NCBI RefSeq assembly: GCF_001297065.1
Contig: NZ_LHOX01000003.1
Span: forward strand, 105,756 to 169,755
DNA length: 64,000 nucleotides
Direction of reading: 5' to 3'
Source: Enterococcus sp. RIT-PI-f
GTDB lineage: Bacteria; Bacillota; Bacilli; Lactobacillales; Enterococcaceae
The notes under the pieces are model-generated. The model was not told where the DNA came from and did no database searches. It saw nothing but the letters and a program-made list of their open reading frames with translations. The number at the start of each line of letters is the position of its first letter. The first letter of the stretch is position 1. Positions 27,279-35,720 of the stretch are shown here, in pieces. Both the position numbers and the translations under genes were made by a program.

Positions 27279-28136
27279 TTATAAAATACCGACACCGGCT
27301 AAAATTATCAGAATCAATGTCAACCAGAGTAGCGCTTGCGTAACTTTTAAGCCCTTCTTGGTATAAAACCAATAGACACCCATTACAACTGCTAGTGGTA
27401 AGATACCCGGAACAATCTGGTCAAGAATGTCTTGGATAATAAATTCTCGACCGGAAATATCAAACTGAAGCGAAGAACTAACTTTCACATAATTTCCTGC
27501 CAGAACCCCCATCATAAATAGACCGAGTACCGACAACGTTTCAATAGCAGTTTGTACGCCAGTACTCTGCATCAAGCCAGTTGCATTACGCCCCATAGAA
27601 AATGCTTGACGAGCAAAAAACATACCTAAAGAAACTTGGTATAAAGCAAAACAAATGAACGGGAATAACGCACCTAGCGGACTTCCTTGTTGTGCCCATG
27701 GAACTGCTATGGCAATAAAAATGTATTGAACAGTTCCTGAATCGATGGCATCTCCAATTCCCGCCAATGCTCCCATCAAACCAGCTTTGGTATTATACAT
27801 TAAATCATCTTGCATCAGAATTTCTTTTTTATCATACTCTTCTTCTGCCCGCTGTTGTTCCATTGATGACATTAAACCAGTAATCACCCCGCCACCCCAA
27901 CTAAGTTGTGTATTAAAAAACAACAACTGACGCTTATACGCAGCCTTTAGGGCATCATCATCTTTGTAGAGCTTGCGCAAAATTGGCATCATCGCATACA
28001 AAAGAGAAGGCGAAAGGTATCGTTCGAATGAATGCGGGATCTCATTGGCGAAATGCCATCTTAAGTATGCTTTTGTAACATCTTTCTTGGTGATTTCTTC
28101 TGGTGCACTTTGTGCAGTTTGTATTACTTCAGTCAT
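27279..28136 (-). CDS. PTS EIID component, mannose family
   Basis: 285-residue membrane subunit. An amphipathic N-terminal region (VTKAYLRWHFANEIPHSFER) and the MQDDLMYNTKAGLMGALAGIGDAI loop are family hallmarks, with C-terminal membrane helices. ATG after AAGGAGGAG. With EIIC it forms the sugar channel. Substrate is unknown; neighbouring sugar-acid enzymes suggest an aldonate or uronate-like sugar. Confidence 0.94.
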   Translation of the reverse strand: MTEVIQTAQSAPEEITKKDVTKAYLRWHFANEIPHSFERYLSPSLLYAMMPILRKLYKDDDALKAAYKRQLLFFNTQLSWGGGVITGLMSSMEQQRAEEEYDKKEILMQDDLMYNTKAGLMGALAGIGDAIDSGTVQYIFIAIAVPWAQQGSPLGALFPFICFALYQVSLGMFFARQAFSMGRNATGLMQSTGVQTAIETLSVLGLFMMGVLAGNYVKVSSSLQFDISGREFIIQDILDQIVPGILPLAVVMGVYWFYTKKGLKVTQALLWLTLILIILAGVGIL

Positions 28137-28156
28137 TGCTTACTCCTCCTTATCGG

Positions 28157-28990
28157 TTAGAACCCGTCATCATAGTCATCGTCATCATCAAAGGATGGTG
28201 ATGACTTACTCGTTTCTGTGGCAGGCGTTAATTTCCCTTTTTGCGACTGTACGAAAATCAAAGCAATCAATATTCCAAAGATTGCATAGGTGACCATCGT
28301 AATCTCCAACGAGCTTAAAACAACGCTCATAAAATATGCAAGAAAGAAAAAGACCATATAATCCTTGCGTCCAATCACATAAACAGTAGTTGCGATTCCA
28401 ATAGCTGCCAAACCACCACCTACTACCTCTAAAATATGAATAACTACTGTACCTTCAAGAGCATTAATAACATCAGCAATCAACGGTGCGCCTAAATAAA
28501 GTGCAATAAATACTAATGGAACAAACAAAATAAACGAAGCAAGTGTTGGATATAGTATGATTGAACGACTCATGGCTTTGGCATTAAGATCTTCTACAGC
28601 TTTATCTGTATATTTTCCTAAGAAAGTATTGATAAAGAAACGGAATTGGTACAAATAACTACCCAATAAACCAACTGGTACAGCAACAGCAATTGCAGCT
28701 TCTGGTTGAAGATTTCCTAGTAAAGCGACAGGTACAGCAATCGCAGCGGCAATCGATGGTTCAGCCGGCATAGATCCTCCAGGAGAAAAAACACCCATAT
28801 AAATCATTTGTAGCGCAGCAGTAACGATCATCGCCTGCGGGACGTTTCCCATGACCAACCCTACGATCAATCCTGTCATCAGCGGTGAAAAACGCAATGT
28901 CAGTGTAGCACCCCCACCGAGCCAACGAGACATGATTGCTGCAACCCATAATGCAATCAATAAACTTTGTGTAACACTTAATGTATCCAT
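28157..28990 (-). CDS. PTS EIIC component, mannose family
   Basis: 277-residue permease subunit with about seven hydrophobic segments and family motifs (MGNVPQAMIVTAALQMIYMG, then FSPGGSMPAEPSIAAAIAV). It ends with a strongly acidic tail containing FDDDDDYDDGF, not normally part of the EIIC core; EIIA has a similar acidic end. The gene is the fourth in the operon, behind three oxidoreductases. Start follows GGAGGAGG. Confidence 0.94.
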   Translation of the reverse strand: MDTLSVTQSLLIALWVAAIMSRWLGGGATLTLRFSPLMTGLIVGLVMGNVPQAMIVTAALQMIYMGVFSPGGSMPAEPSIAAAIAVPVALLGNLQPEAAIAVAVPVGLLGSYLYQFRFFINTFLGKYTDKAVEDLNAKAMSRSIILYPTLASFILFVPLVFIALYLGAPLIADVINALEGTVVIHILEVVGGGLAAIGIATTVYVIGRKDYMVFFFLAYFMSVVLSSLEITMVTYAIFGILIALIFVQSQKGKLTPATETSKSSPSFDDDDDYDDGF

Positions 28991-29002
28991 TTTTTCCTCC
29001 TC

Positions 29003-30106
29003 CTAAACGTCTTTCAAATAGATTTCTAAATCAAGAACAGCTTCTTTCAAGCGTTCTTTGGTGATTAAGACTGGGATCAAGTGTACTTTTTCTTTCGAAT
29101 AAATGAACGTCACCAACTGATTGATCGTTTGCTCATTTTCTGGAAAAATGTTCATCTGGTGTAAGCTCATCGGTAAATTTAATTCTTGATAAAACGGAAT
29201 CAATTGATCAATGATACGCCATTTTTCTTCAAGCGCAAGTTGATAGAACATGCCATACGCCACCTTTTCACCGTGAAGGTACTTATGGCTGCTAGGCAGA
29301 TATTTGCTGATAGCGTCATGCATTGCATGGGCAGCTGCATTGCGCGCATATTTGTCCCCTAGACCGCCAACCATTCCTGCTACTGCAATAATGATTTCTG
29401 ATAAATGACAAAAGGCATCAGAAACTTCTTGGTGTTTCATATCTTCAATTGCCTGCTTTGATTGAGTCAAAATGGCCGTTTGGCACAATTTTGCTGTATA
29501 ACCAGCTAACTGTAAGAAAGGTTCATCTTGCAAATGTGATTGTGCTAAGATTGATTCAGATTCAATCCACTTTGCTAGCGTGTCAGCCAATCCAGCAATA
29601 AAGTAGGATATCGGTGCATCAATCACTAGATTTGGATCTGTGATCAAAAATGCTGCCTGTCTTAAATAATGCTCTGACTTTCCTTCAGATTCTCCCGATT
29701 CTTTATACATAACAGATAATGGTGTCCACGGTGCACAATTGCTAGCCAATGTTGGTATCACGCCAAAAGGCAAATTAACTATATGGGCTGCATATCCTAC
29801 CAAATCTGATAACTTCCCACCCCCGACACCAAGAATAAAATCAATGTTCTTCTCAGCAACGAGAGTCGCTATTTTTTCCGCACCATAATAACTACACTCC
29901 CCTGTATAACGATAATACGTAATGTCTAATGGTTCATTTTTTAACCAAGTTAATTTGGGTTCAGCTTTTTCCCAAGAAATCGTCCCGTGAACGAGTAATA
30001 GTCGAATGACTTTATACTCTCTTAGCATCTCAGGTACAAAATCAAGTGCACCTTCATGGTAACGATAAACCTGGGGTCCAACCTTTACTTTTAAATCGGT
30101 CAGCAC
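29003..30106 (-). CDS. Iron-containing alcohol dehydrogenase family oxidoreductase (GldA/HcxA-like)
   Basis: 367-residue NAD(P)-dependent metal dehydrogenase. The nucleotide loop GVGGGKLSD, the family motif LPFGVIPTLASNCAPWTP, and the metal ligands (Asp in AGLADTLAKW, His in NAAAHAMHDAI, His in YLHGEKVAYG) are all present. The group includes glycerol dehydrogenase and the hydroxycarboxylate dehydrogenase HcxA (YbdH). A sugar-acid substrate fits the operon. GTG start eight bases after GGGAGGG. Likely reaction: reversible oxidation of a hydroxyl on an aldonate or keto-aldonate (inference). Confidence 0.83.
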   Translation of the reverse strand: MLTDLKVKVGPQVYRYHEGALDFVPEMLREYKVIRLLLVHGTISWEKAEPKLTWLKNEPLDITYYRYTGECSYYGAEKIATLVAEKNIDFILGVGGGKLSDLVGYAAHIVNLPFGVIPTLASNCAPWTPLSVMYKESGESEGKSEHYLRQAAFLITDPNLVIDAPISYFIAGLADTLAKWIESESILAQSHLQDEPFLQLAGYTAKLCQTAILTQSKQAIEDMKHQEVSDAFCHLSEIIIAVAGMVGGLGDKYARNAAAHAMHDAISKYLPSSHKYLHGEKVAYGMFYQLALEEKWRIIDQLIPFYQELNLPMSLHQMNIFPENEQTINQLVTFIYSKEKVHLIPVLITKERLKEAVLDLEIYLKDV

Positions 30107-30121
30107 ATTTTTTACCCTCCC

Positions 30122-31123
30122 TTAGGTAGCCAAATATCGGCTTTCAGCTTGGACTACTCGATCTGGCAACAGACCTTTGACTATTCGCTCAATATCCGTC
30201 ACACACTTATTCCCCATTTCTTCCAAGCATTCCATTGTATATGCCGATGTATGCGGTGTCATTACAACGTTGTCAAATGCTAAATATGGATGGTCTTTGT
30301 GTCCAGGCTCTTCTTCTAAAACATCTGTCGCAAGTCCAGCAATTTTGCCACTTTTTAATCCGCTTACAATTGCTTTTTCATTCAATAATGCACCTCGTGC
30401 ACTATTCGATAGATACACTTGGTTTTTCATCTTTTCCACTTCTTCATAAGAAATCATGTGATAGTTTTCCTCCGTCAAGTTGGCACAAAGACAGATAATC
30501 TCTGATTTCATCAGTAGTTCATCCAATTCGACTTTTTTCCCACCATAGCTCTGGATATACAAGGAAGATTTATACGGGTCGTACACTAAAACATCACAGC
30601 GAAACCCATTTCTCAATATTTCTACCACGCAACTACCAGTATTGCCCGCACCAATCACCCCCACTGTCTTATTGAACAATGCTCGTCCGACAAAGTTGGC
30701 TCGTTTATTCCATTGGTCTTCACGTACTTTTGTATTCGACTCGACAGTACAACGCAAAAGCGCCAAAAGATTCGTAATATTATTTTCTGCTACTGCATCC
30801 CGCTCAACCAGTGGTGGAATGATTGAAACAATTGTATGATGGATTTTTGCAGCCTCTAAATCAATATTGTTATAACCGATCCCATGGCGTGTAATTAATA
30901 GTAGTTCATCTTTGTATTCAAAAAACTCTTTTGTGAAAAATGGCGTCACACTTGCAATAACTATATTGTATCCATGAAGTTCTTCTGCCAATTCTCTACC
31001 AGCTATTTCGCTGTCAACGTTGAAATGCTTGACTGATCCGATCGTTTCTAACCGTTCAATATGTTGTGGAAAAATTTTACCGAAACTGCTGGAATTTACT
31101 ACAGCGATCTTAAATTGTTTCAT
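30122..31123 (-). CDS. D-isomer-specific 2-hydroxyacid dehydrogenase
   Basis: 333-residue NAD-dependent dehydrogenase. Rossmann motif GVIGAGNTGSCVVE is followed by an Asp (VYDPYKSS) that favours NAD; the substrate Arg (NSARGALLNEKAI), the Glu and the catalytic His (TPHTSAYT) are present. The family covers D-lactate, glyoxylate/hydroxypyruvate, phosphoglycerate and 2-ketogluconate reductases. In this operon a 2-keto-aldonate or keto-sugar acid is plausible. ATG follows AAGGGGG. It lies 11 bases downstream of the 6-phosphogluconate dehydrogenase-like gene. Confidence 0.88.
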   Translation of the reverse strand: MKQFKIAVVNSSSFGKIFPQHIERLETIGSVKHFNVDSEIAGRELAEELHGYNIVIASVTPFFTKEFFEYKDELLLITRHGIGYNNIDLEAAKIHHTIVSIIPPLVERDAVAENNITNLLALLRCTVESNTKVREDQWNKRANFVGRALFNKTVGVIGAGNTGSCVVEILRNGFRCDVLVYDPYKSSLYIQSYGGKKVELDELLMKSEIICLCANLTEENYHMISYEEVEKMKNQVYLSNSARGALLNEKAIVSGLKSGKIAGLATDVLEEEPGHKDHPYLAFDNVVMTPHTSAYTMECLEEMGNKCVTDIERIVKGLLPDRVVQAESRYLAT

Positions 31124-31134
31124 AGGATTCCCCC

Positions 31135-32034
31135 TTATTCCTTCACCACCATCTCATGCCCGCCGAATCCATTACGCAACGCAGCAACCACTTTTCCAGA
31201 AAAATTGTCTTCTTCTTGCGACAGATTTCTCATAAACAAACTCAAGGCAATCGTCGGGACAGCTACATTCATTTCAAGAGCTGTTTCGACAGTCCATTGG
31301 GCTTCTCCTGAAGCAGCCACGATTCCTCGATATTCTGCCAAACGCGGACTATTTGAGAATTGTGCTTCTGCGATTTCCATCAACCAACTACGTATGACAG
31401 AGCCATGATTCCACACCTTTGCCACTGCAGCCAAATCAAAGTTATAATCACTTCGTTCAATCAATTGAAAGCCTTCGCCAATGGCTTGCATCATGCCATA
31501 TTCGATGCCGTTGTGAACCATTTTTAGAAAATGTCCGCTGCCTGAAGGTCCTGCATACAAATAGCCGTTTTCGGTTGCTATATCTTCGAATAGCGGTTCG
31601 ATCCTGCGAAACGCCGCTTCATCGCCGCCAATCATCAAGCAGGCCTCATGGCGGGCACCAGAGATTCCTCCGGATGTCCCACAATCAAAATAAGTCACCG
31701 CTTTTTCCTTGAAAGTTGCAGCCCGACGGATCGAATCCTTATAATTGGTGTTCCCACCTTCGATAATGATATCACCGGGTTCTGCCAGCTGTTGTAGCGC
31801 TATCAATACATGCTCAGTAGGCTCCCCTGCTGGCAACATGAGCCAAAAAATACGCTTGCCTGTAAAAGCCGCTGCCAAAGCAGCCACAGATGCAACGGTT
31901 TCGATTCCTTCCTTTTTTGCTGCAAGCTGGGCCTGCTGTGAAATATCCATACCGATCACACGATACTGACTGTCTTTTAAATTCAATGCAAGATTCAAGC
32001 CCATTTTACCTAGGCCGATAATGCCAATCTCCAT
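31135..32034 (-). CDS. 6-phosphogluconate dehydrogenase, short (NAD-type) form
   Basis: 299 residues from the ATG at 32034, nine bases after GGAGG; a 12-residue upstream extension has no ribosome site. Rossmann motif GIIGLGKMGLNLALNL, the substrate motif GGNTNYKDS, the DCGTSGGISGARHGxC-like stretch and the catalytic Lys in HFLKMVHNGIEYGMMQA are present. The short form resembles YqeC/GntZ-type enzymes that work outside the classical pentose pathway. It is the first gene of the PTS operon, so a 6-phospho-aldonate is likely an intermediate. An AT-rich palindrome pair lies just upstream. Confidence 0.92.
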   Translation of the reverse strand: MEIGIIGLGKMGLNLALNLKDSQYRVIGMDISQQAQLAAKKEGIETVASVAALAAAFTGKRIFWLMLPAGEPTEHVLIALQQLAEPGDIIIEGGNTNYKDSIRRAATFKEKAVTYFDCGTSGGISGARHEACLMIGGDEAAFRRIEPLFEDIATENGYLYAGPSGSGHFLKMVHNGIEYGMMQAIGEGFQLIERSDYNFDLAAVAKVWNHGSVIRSWLMEIAEAQFSNSPRLAEYRGIVAASGEAQWTVETALEMNVAVPTIALSLFMRNLSQEEDNFSGKVVAALRNGFGGHEMVVKE

Positions 32035-32065
32035 GTCAGCGCCTCCATTTCTTATATCTCCATTA

Positions 32066-32113
32066 TACAAAAAAATATTTTTTTGTAAACATAAAAAAGA
32101 AAAAATATTTTTG
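32066..32113. promoter_or_regulatory. Two-copy AT-rich operator candidate between the PTS operon and rpiR-like gene
   Basis: A perfect 22-bp palindrome (TACA, run of A, central TA, run of T, TGTA; 32066-32087) is followed by a shorter copy, GAAAAAATATTTTTG (32099-32113). Their centres are exactly 30 bp apart, about three helical turns. This fits a dimeric or tetrameric regulator binding one DNA face, most simply the divergent RpiR protein. Confidence 0.5.
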
Positions 32114-32193
32114 TTGGCTTTTTGATATGAAATTCCATGTCTTTATGATAAATTAATCATAATCTATCTCATTCCTTGAAAGGAGGTTCTATT

Positions 32194-33045
32194 TTGACGT
32201 TATCTATCCGTTTGCAAATTAAAACACATTATAAAGATTTTAGTTTGAAAGAACAAAAAATCGCCGATTATATTTTGGAGAATCCTAGTAAAGTCAGCCA
32301 TAGCTCAATCAGCGATCTTTCTAACACCTTAGGGATTGCGGATTCGACATTTTTTCAGTTCACAAAAAAATTGGGCTACAATGGCTTCAAAGATTTTAAG
32401 ATGGCCATGCTGATGCAAGAAAATGATTTATCTGCTATTTCTTTCCATGAGAATATCCAACAATCTGACAATGAATTGACAATGGCGCAAAAAGTATTTG
32501 ACTCCAATATGTCCACACTGACGGATACCCGTAATTTATTGACGGAGGAGAATCTTAATCAAGCGGTCTCTATGATCGATAACGCTAAGCGGGTCTATTT
32601 TTTTGGCGTGGGCGGTTCTGAAATCGTTGCTACAGATGCCTATCATAAATTCTTGCGTTCCCCTATTGCGGTATACCATAGTACGGATTTCCATATTCAA
32701 CTGATGGAAGCTTCTTTGCTGACTGCTGATGACTGTGCGATTTTTATCTCCCATACGGGGAAATCTCGTGAAACGATCGAAATGGCGCAAATCGCCAAAG
32801 AAGCTGGCGCAAAAATCATCGTCCTCACTAGTCATGCTGGCTCACCTTTGGCTAAACTAGGTGACGTGGTTTTTATCTCTATTTCCGAAGAAACCGAATT
32901 TCGTTCAGAAGCACTGGCTTCACGGATCTCGCAACTCAGCATCATGGATGCACTATATGTGATTTTAATGTTCATCAATCGGGATGCTGCACAACAATCG
33001 ATCAAGAAGATTCGTCGCTCAATTTCAAAAATCAAAGAGAGTTGA
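32194..33045 (+). CDS. RpiR/MurR-family transcriptional regulator
   Basis: 283 residues from the TTG at 32194, seven bases after AAAGGAGG; an in-frame TTG at 32176 would overlap that ribosome site. N-terminal helix-turn-helix domain (SLKEQKIADYILENPSKVSH, SSISDLSNTLGIADSTFFQF). C-terminal SIS sugar-phosphate domain, with FGVGGSEIVATDAY and FISHTGKSRETIEMA. RpiR proteins respond to phosphorylated sugars. It is divergent from the sugar-acid PTS operon, so it probably controls that operon in response to a phosphorylated intermediate (inference). Confidence 0.9.
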   Translation: MTLSIRLQIKTHYKDFSLKEQKIADYILENPSKVSHSSISDLSNTLGIADSTFFQFTKKLGYNGFKDFKMAMLMQENDLSAISFHENIQQSDNELTMAQKVFDSNMSTLTDTRNLLTEENLNQAVSMIDNAKRVYFFGVGGSEIVATDAYHKFLRSPIAVYHSTDFHIQLMEASLLTADDCAIFISHTGKSRETIEMAQIAKEAGAKIIVLTSHAGSPLAKLGDVVFISISEETEFRSEALASRISQLSIMDALYVILMFINRDAAQQSIKKIRRSISKIKES

Positions 33046-33081
33046 TCATTTTACAGCATAGTCTTCCCTCTAGCATAACCG

Positions 33082-33153
33082 AAAAAAACTTATCCGCAGC
33101 AAGCGCATTTGTCTGTAATCAGACAGTGGTCTATGCTGCGGATAAGTTTTTTT
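33082..33153. terminator. Bidirectional intrinsic terminator
   Basis: A 20-bp perfect outer stem (A-run plus ACTTATCCGCAGCA and its complement ending in a T-run) encloses a smaller hairpin GTCTG-TAAT-CAGAC. It serves both convergent genes, the RpiR regulator and the aspartase. Confidence 0.92.
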
Positions 33154-33187
33154 ATACTTTTGAATAGGTAGAGGATCCGACTGTTCC

Positions 33188-34534
33188 TTACTGATAGGTC
33201 CCTGTTTGCAAGATTGATTCTTGCACCAACAGTTCGTCGATGGAACAATTTTTTGCTAAAGCTTCTTTGACAAGGGCACTAGCTTTTTCGTACCCGATTT
33301 GTGGTGCAAGGGCTGTGACGCTCCCCGTACTGCTAGCCACGGCTTCCGCACACGCTGTTTCATTCACGGTAATCCCCGCCACACATTTATCAGCAAAAAT
33401 TTGACACGCTTTGGTCAACAGTTGACATGATTCAAATAAATTATGGAACATCACCGGCTCAAAAGCATTCAATTCCAATTCTCCAGAAGCTGCCGCAAAG
33501 GTGATGGCACCGTCATTTCCAATCACTTGAAAGGCAATTTGACTAATAACTTCTGGAATGACTGGATTGACTTTGCCCGGCATGATCGATGAGCCTGCTT
33601 GTCTTGCTGGCAAGTTGAGTTCATGAAAACCAGTTCGCGGACCGCTGGCTAAGAGCCGCAGATCATTGGCGCTTTTGTTCAATGTGATGGCAATCGTTTT
33701 TAATCCACCTGAAATCGAGGCGAAACTGTCGGTATGCTGTGTACTATCAATAAGGTCATTCGCTGGCCGTAAAGGTCTTGGAAAACGTCGGTTCAATTCT
33801 TGATAGAGGTATTCTTGATAGCGATAGGACGCATTAAGACCTGTTCCAATGGCTGTCCCCCCCATATTTAAGGTCAATAGTTCTGCCGATAAGTGGTGCA
33901 GCCGTTCACGGCAGCGCGTCAAACTGTGGGCATATGCAGCGAAACTTTCACCTACTTTCATTGGCACCGCCTCTTGCAGTTGGGTTCGACCCATTTTTGC
34001 CACATGCTGAAATTCTTTCGCTTTCATATGCCATCTGTCAATCAACTGTACCAGTGCTTCATCCAATTGTTCAATATATATAAGCAAAGCCAGTTTCCCA
34101 GCACTGGGATAGACATCATTTGTGGATTGGCTTTGATTGACATCGTCTAAAGGATGAAGATATTGATATTCCCCTTTCTTATGCCCCATCAATTCTAACC
34201 CGCGATTGGCGATCACTTCATTCACATTCATGTTGGTGGATGTTCCTGCTCCCCCCTGAAATGTATCAACAATAAATTCTTCATCCCACTTGCCCATGAT
34301 GATTTCTTCCGCAGCAGTCACAATGATTTGTGCTTTTTCTTTGGATAGCGTGCCAGATTGTTGATTGGCTAGCGCAGCTGCCGCTTTGATACGCGCTACT
34401 TGCTTGATCATCGTCAGATCGACTTTTTGCTCAGTGAAAGCAAAATTTTCTTTTGCGCGATAACTATGAATGCCATAATAAGCCCCCTCGTATATAGGTA
34501 GACTGCCAATTGTATCTGATTCGATCCTCATCAT
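33188..34534 (-). CDS. aspA: Aspartate ammonia-lyase
   Basis: 448-residue member of the fumarase/aspartase superfamily. The signature GSSIMPGKVNP carries the catalytic Ser loop, and GAGTSTNMNVNEVIAN and NQSQSTNDVYPS are conserved substrate-binding stretches. The N-terminal IESDTIGSLPIYEGAYYGIHSYRA resembles aspartases more than class II fumarases, so deamination of aspartate to fumarate is the preferred call; fumarase is the alternative. Either of two adjacent ATGs may be used, after AGGGGCG. It is divergent from an Lrp-type regulator across a perfect 21-bp dyad. Confidence 0.85.
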   Translation of the reverse strand: MMRIESDTIGSLPIYEGAYYGIHSYRAKENFAFTEQKVDLTMIKQVARIKAAAALANQQSGTLSKEKAQIIVTAAEEIIMGKWDEEFIVDTFQGGAGTSTNMNVNEVIANRGLELMGHKKGEYQYLHPLDDVNQSQSTNDVYPSAGKLALLIYIEQLDEALVQLIDRWHMKAKEFQHVAKMGRTQLQEAVPMKVGESFAAYAHSLTRCRERLHHLSAELLTLNMGGTAIGTGLNASYRYQEYLYQELNRRFPRPLRPANDLIDSTQHTDSFASISGGLKTIAITLNKSANDLRLLASGPRTGFHELNLPARQAGSSIMPGKVNPVIPEVISQIAFQVIGNDGAITFAAASGELELNAFEPVMFHNLFESCQLLTKACQIFADKCVAGITVNETACAEAVASSTGSVTALAPQIGYEKASALVKEALAKNCSIDELLVQESILQTGTYQ

Positions 34535-34559
34535 GATTTAAACGCCCCTTTTTGTATTA

Positions 34560-34580
34560 TATGTGATAAAATATCACATA
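34560..34580. promoter_or_regulatory. Perfect dyad between aspA and the Lrp-type regulator
   Basis: TATGTGATA-AAA-TATCACATA, two perfect 9-bp arms, 25 bases upstream of aspA. Most likely a binding site for the adjacent Lrp/AsnC protein. The inner TGTGA/TCACA resembles CRP sites but the spacing is N7, not N6. Confidence 0.6.
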
Positions 34581-34692
34581 AGAGAAAAAGACACGAGCCT
34601 TTTCAGCCATCTCTTTGTTAATCCTTGAAATTGATTCCTTTCACTTTGAAAAACAAAGAGAAACAGTACAAAAACAGAAAAGAGGAAAGTAT

Positions 34693-35124
34693 TTGGATGA
34701 ACTAGATAAGAAGTTGTTGAATCTGTTGCAGCAAAATGGTCGGTTATCGATCAAAAAGTTAAGTGAAGCGTTATTCATCACTGCACCTGCTGTTTCCCAA
34801 CGAATAAAACATTTAGAAGAAACCGGTCAATTGTTGTATTATCAAGCGACGATTGACTATGAACAAGCCGGCTTGCCGATCAAAGCATTTATCCACCTGT
34901 CGATCGAACCACAGCAAAAAGCGAGTTTCTATCCTTTCATACAGGCGATTCCCAATGTGCTGGAATGTGATTGTGTCACAGGCCCTTATTCGATGCTAAT
35001 CAAAGTCGTTTTCCCTTCTACCAAATCATTGGACAGTTTTATCAATGACTTGCAAAAGTTCGGTCGAACCAACACTCAAATCGTCTTCTCGACGCCAGTT
35101 CCCTCTCGGGGATATCAATTCTGA
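34693..35124 (+). CDS. Lrp/AsnC-family transcriptional regulator (1)
   Basis: 143 residues from the TTG at 34693 (after AGAGGAAAG), which places the start at DELDKKLLNLLQQNGR, the standard Lrp opening; a longer reading from 34615 has no ribosome site. The helix-turn-helix is KKLSEALFITAPAVSQRIKH and the RAM ligand-binding domain follows (ECDCVTGPYSMLIKV). It lies between aspA and a convergent paralogue. Probable role: amino-acid-responsive control of aspA and perhaps of the amino-acid operon beyond (inference). Confidence 0.88.
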   Translation: MDELDKKLLNLLQQNGRLSIKKLSEALFITAPAVSQRIKHLEETGQLLYYQATIDYEQAGLPIKAFIHLSIEPQQKASFYPFIQAIPNVLECDCVTGPYSMLIKVVFPSTKSLDSFINDLQKFGRTNTQIVFSTPVPSRGYQF

Positions 35125-35130
35125 AAACCC

Positions 35131-35169
35131 AAAAAGCGCGCTTATCTCACATAGACAGGCACGCTTTTT
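35131..35169. terminator. Bidirectional terminator between the two Lrp-type genes
   Basis: AAAAAGCG.GC pairs with GC.CGCTTTTT around a 17-base loop; the A-run and T-run allow function on both strands. Confidence 0.8.
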
Positions 35170-35181
35170 TATATGCAGGGA

Positions 35182-35628
35182 TCACTGGTCATCGACTGGC
35201 ACTTGCAAGCCTCGTGGTCCGACATTCGTTGAAAATACAATGTGGGTTTTGGTATCTCCATAAAATTGCAAATCTGTGATAAACCGATCCAAGACGACCG
35301 TATCACTAAAATAAACCTTCAAGAGCATAGAATAATCTCCAGTGATACAGTCACACTCAATCACATTTGGGATGTCTGCGATATAGGCATAGAAGGCTTC
35401 TTTATCTTTGGCATTCACTGCGCAATGGACATACGCTTTGATCAGATAACCAAGTTTTTGGTAGTCGATCAGTGCCTGATAAGAACGGATATAACCAAGG
35501 GTTTCAAGGTTTTGTACCCGCACAGAAACAGATGGCGACGAAATAAAGCATTGCTCTGCGATCTGTTTGACAGTGACTCGGGCATTTTGCTGCATGATGT
35601 TCAGTATCTTGCGGTCTAAGTTATCCAT
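35182..35628 (-). CDS. Lrp/AsnC-family transcriptional regulator (2)
   Basis: 148 residues from the second in-frame ATG (35628), six bases after GGGGG. Helix-turn-helix VKQIAEQCFISSPSVSVRVQ and a RAM domain (ECDCITGDYSMLLKV). It is clearly paralogous to the convergent neighbour (both have ECDC.TG.YSML.KV and IVFST near the end). Upstream lies a TTTTCTC/GAGAAAA dyad and then the MFS end of the amino-acid operon. It may regulate that operon (inference). Confidence 0.87.
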   Translation of the reverse strand: MDNLDRKILNIMQQNARVTVKQIAEQCFISSPSVSVRVQNLETLGYIRSYQALIDYQKLGYLIKAYVHCAVNAKDKEAFYAYIADIPNVIECDCITGDYSMLLKVYFSDTVVLDRFITDLQFYGDTKTHIVFSTNVGPRGLQVPVDDQ

Positions 35629-35649
35629 AATCATCCCCCGTTCTCATTA

Positions 35650-35671
35650 TTTTCTCAGTTTATCGAGAAAA
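35650..35671. promoter_or_regulatory. Inverted repeat upstream of the second Lrp-type gene
   Basis: TTTTCTC-N8-GAGAAAA, perfect 7-bp arms, 22 bases upstream of the start. Possibly an autoregulatory site. Confidence 0.4.
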
Positions 35672-35720
35672 CAACAGAAGCGCAAGTTACAGATTACATC
35701 CTATGTTAAATTTCCTAACA

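Noticed and set aside
33188..34534. Class II fumarase
   Set aside because: Superfamily signatures are shared, but the N-terminal YYGIHSYRA stretch and Lrp-type control favour aspartase; not excluded.
34560..34580. CRP/FNR-type operator (TGTGA...TCACA)
   Set aside because: The spacing is seven bases, not six, and the site flanks an Lrp regulator; Lrp-type binding is more likely.
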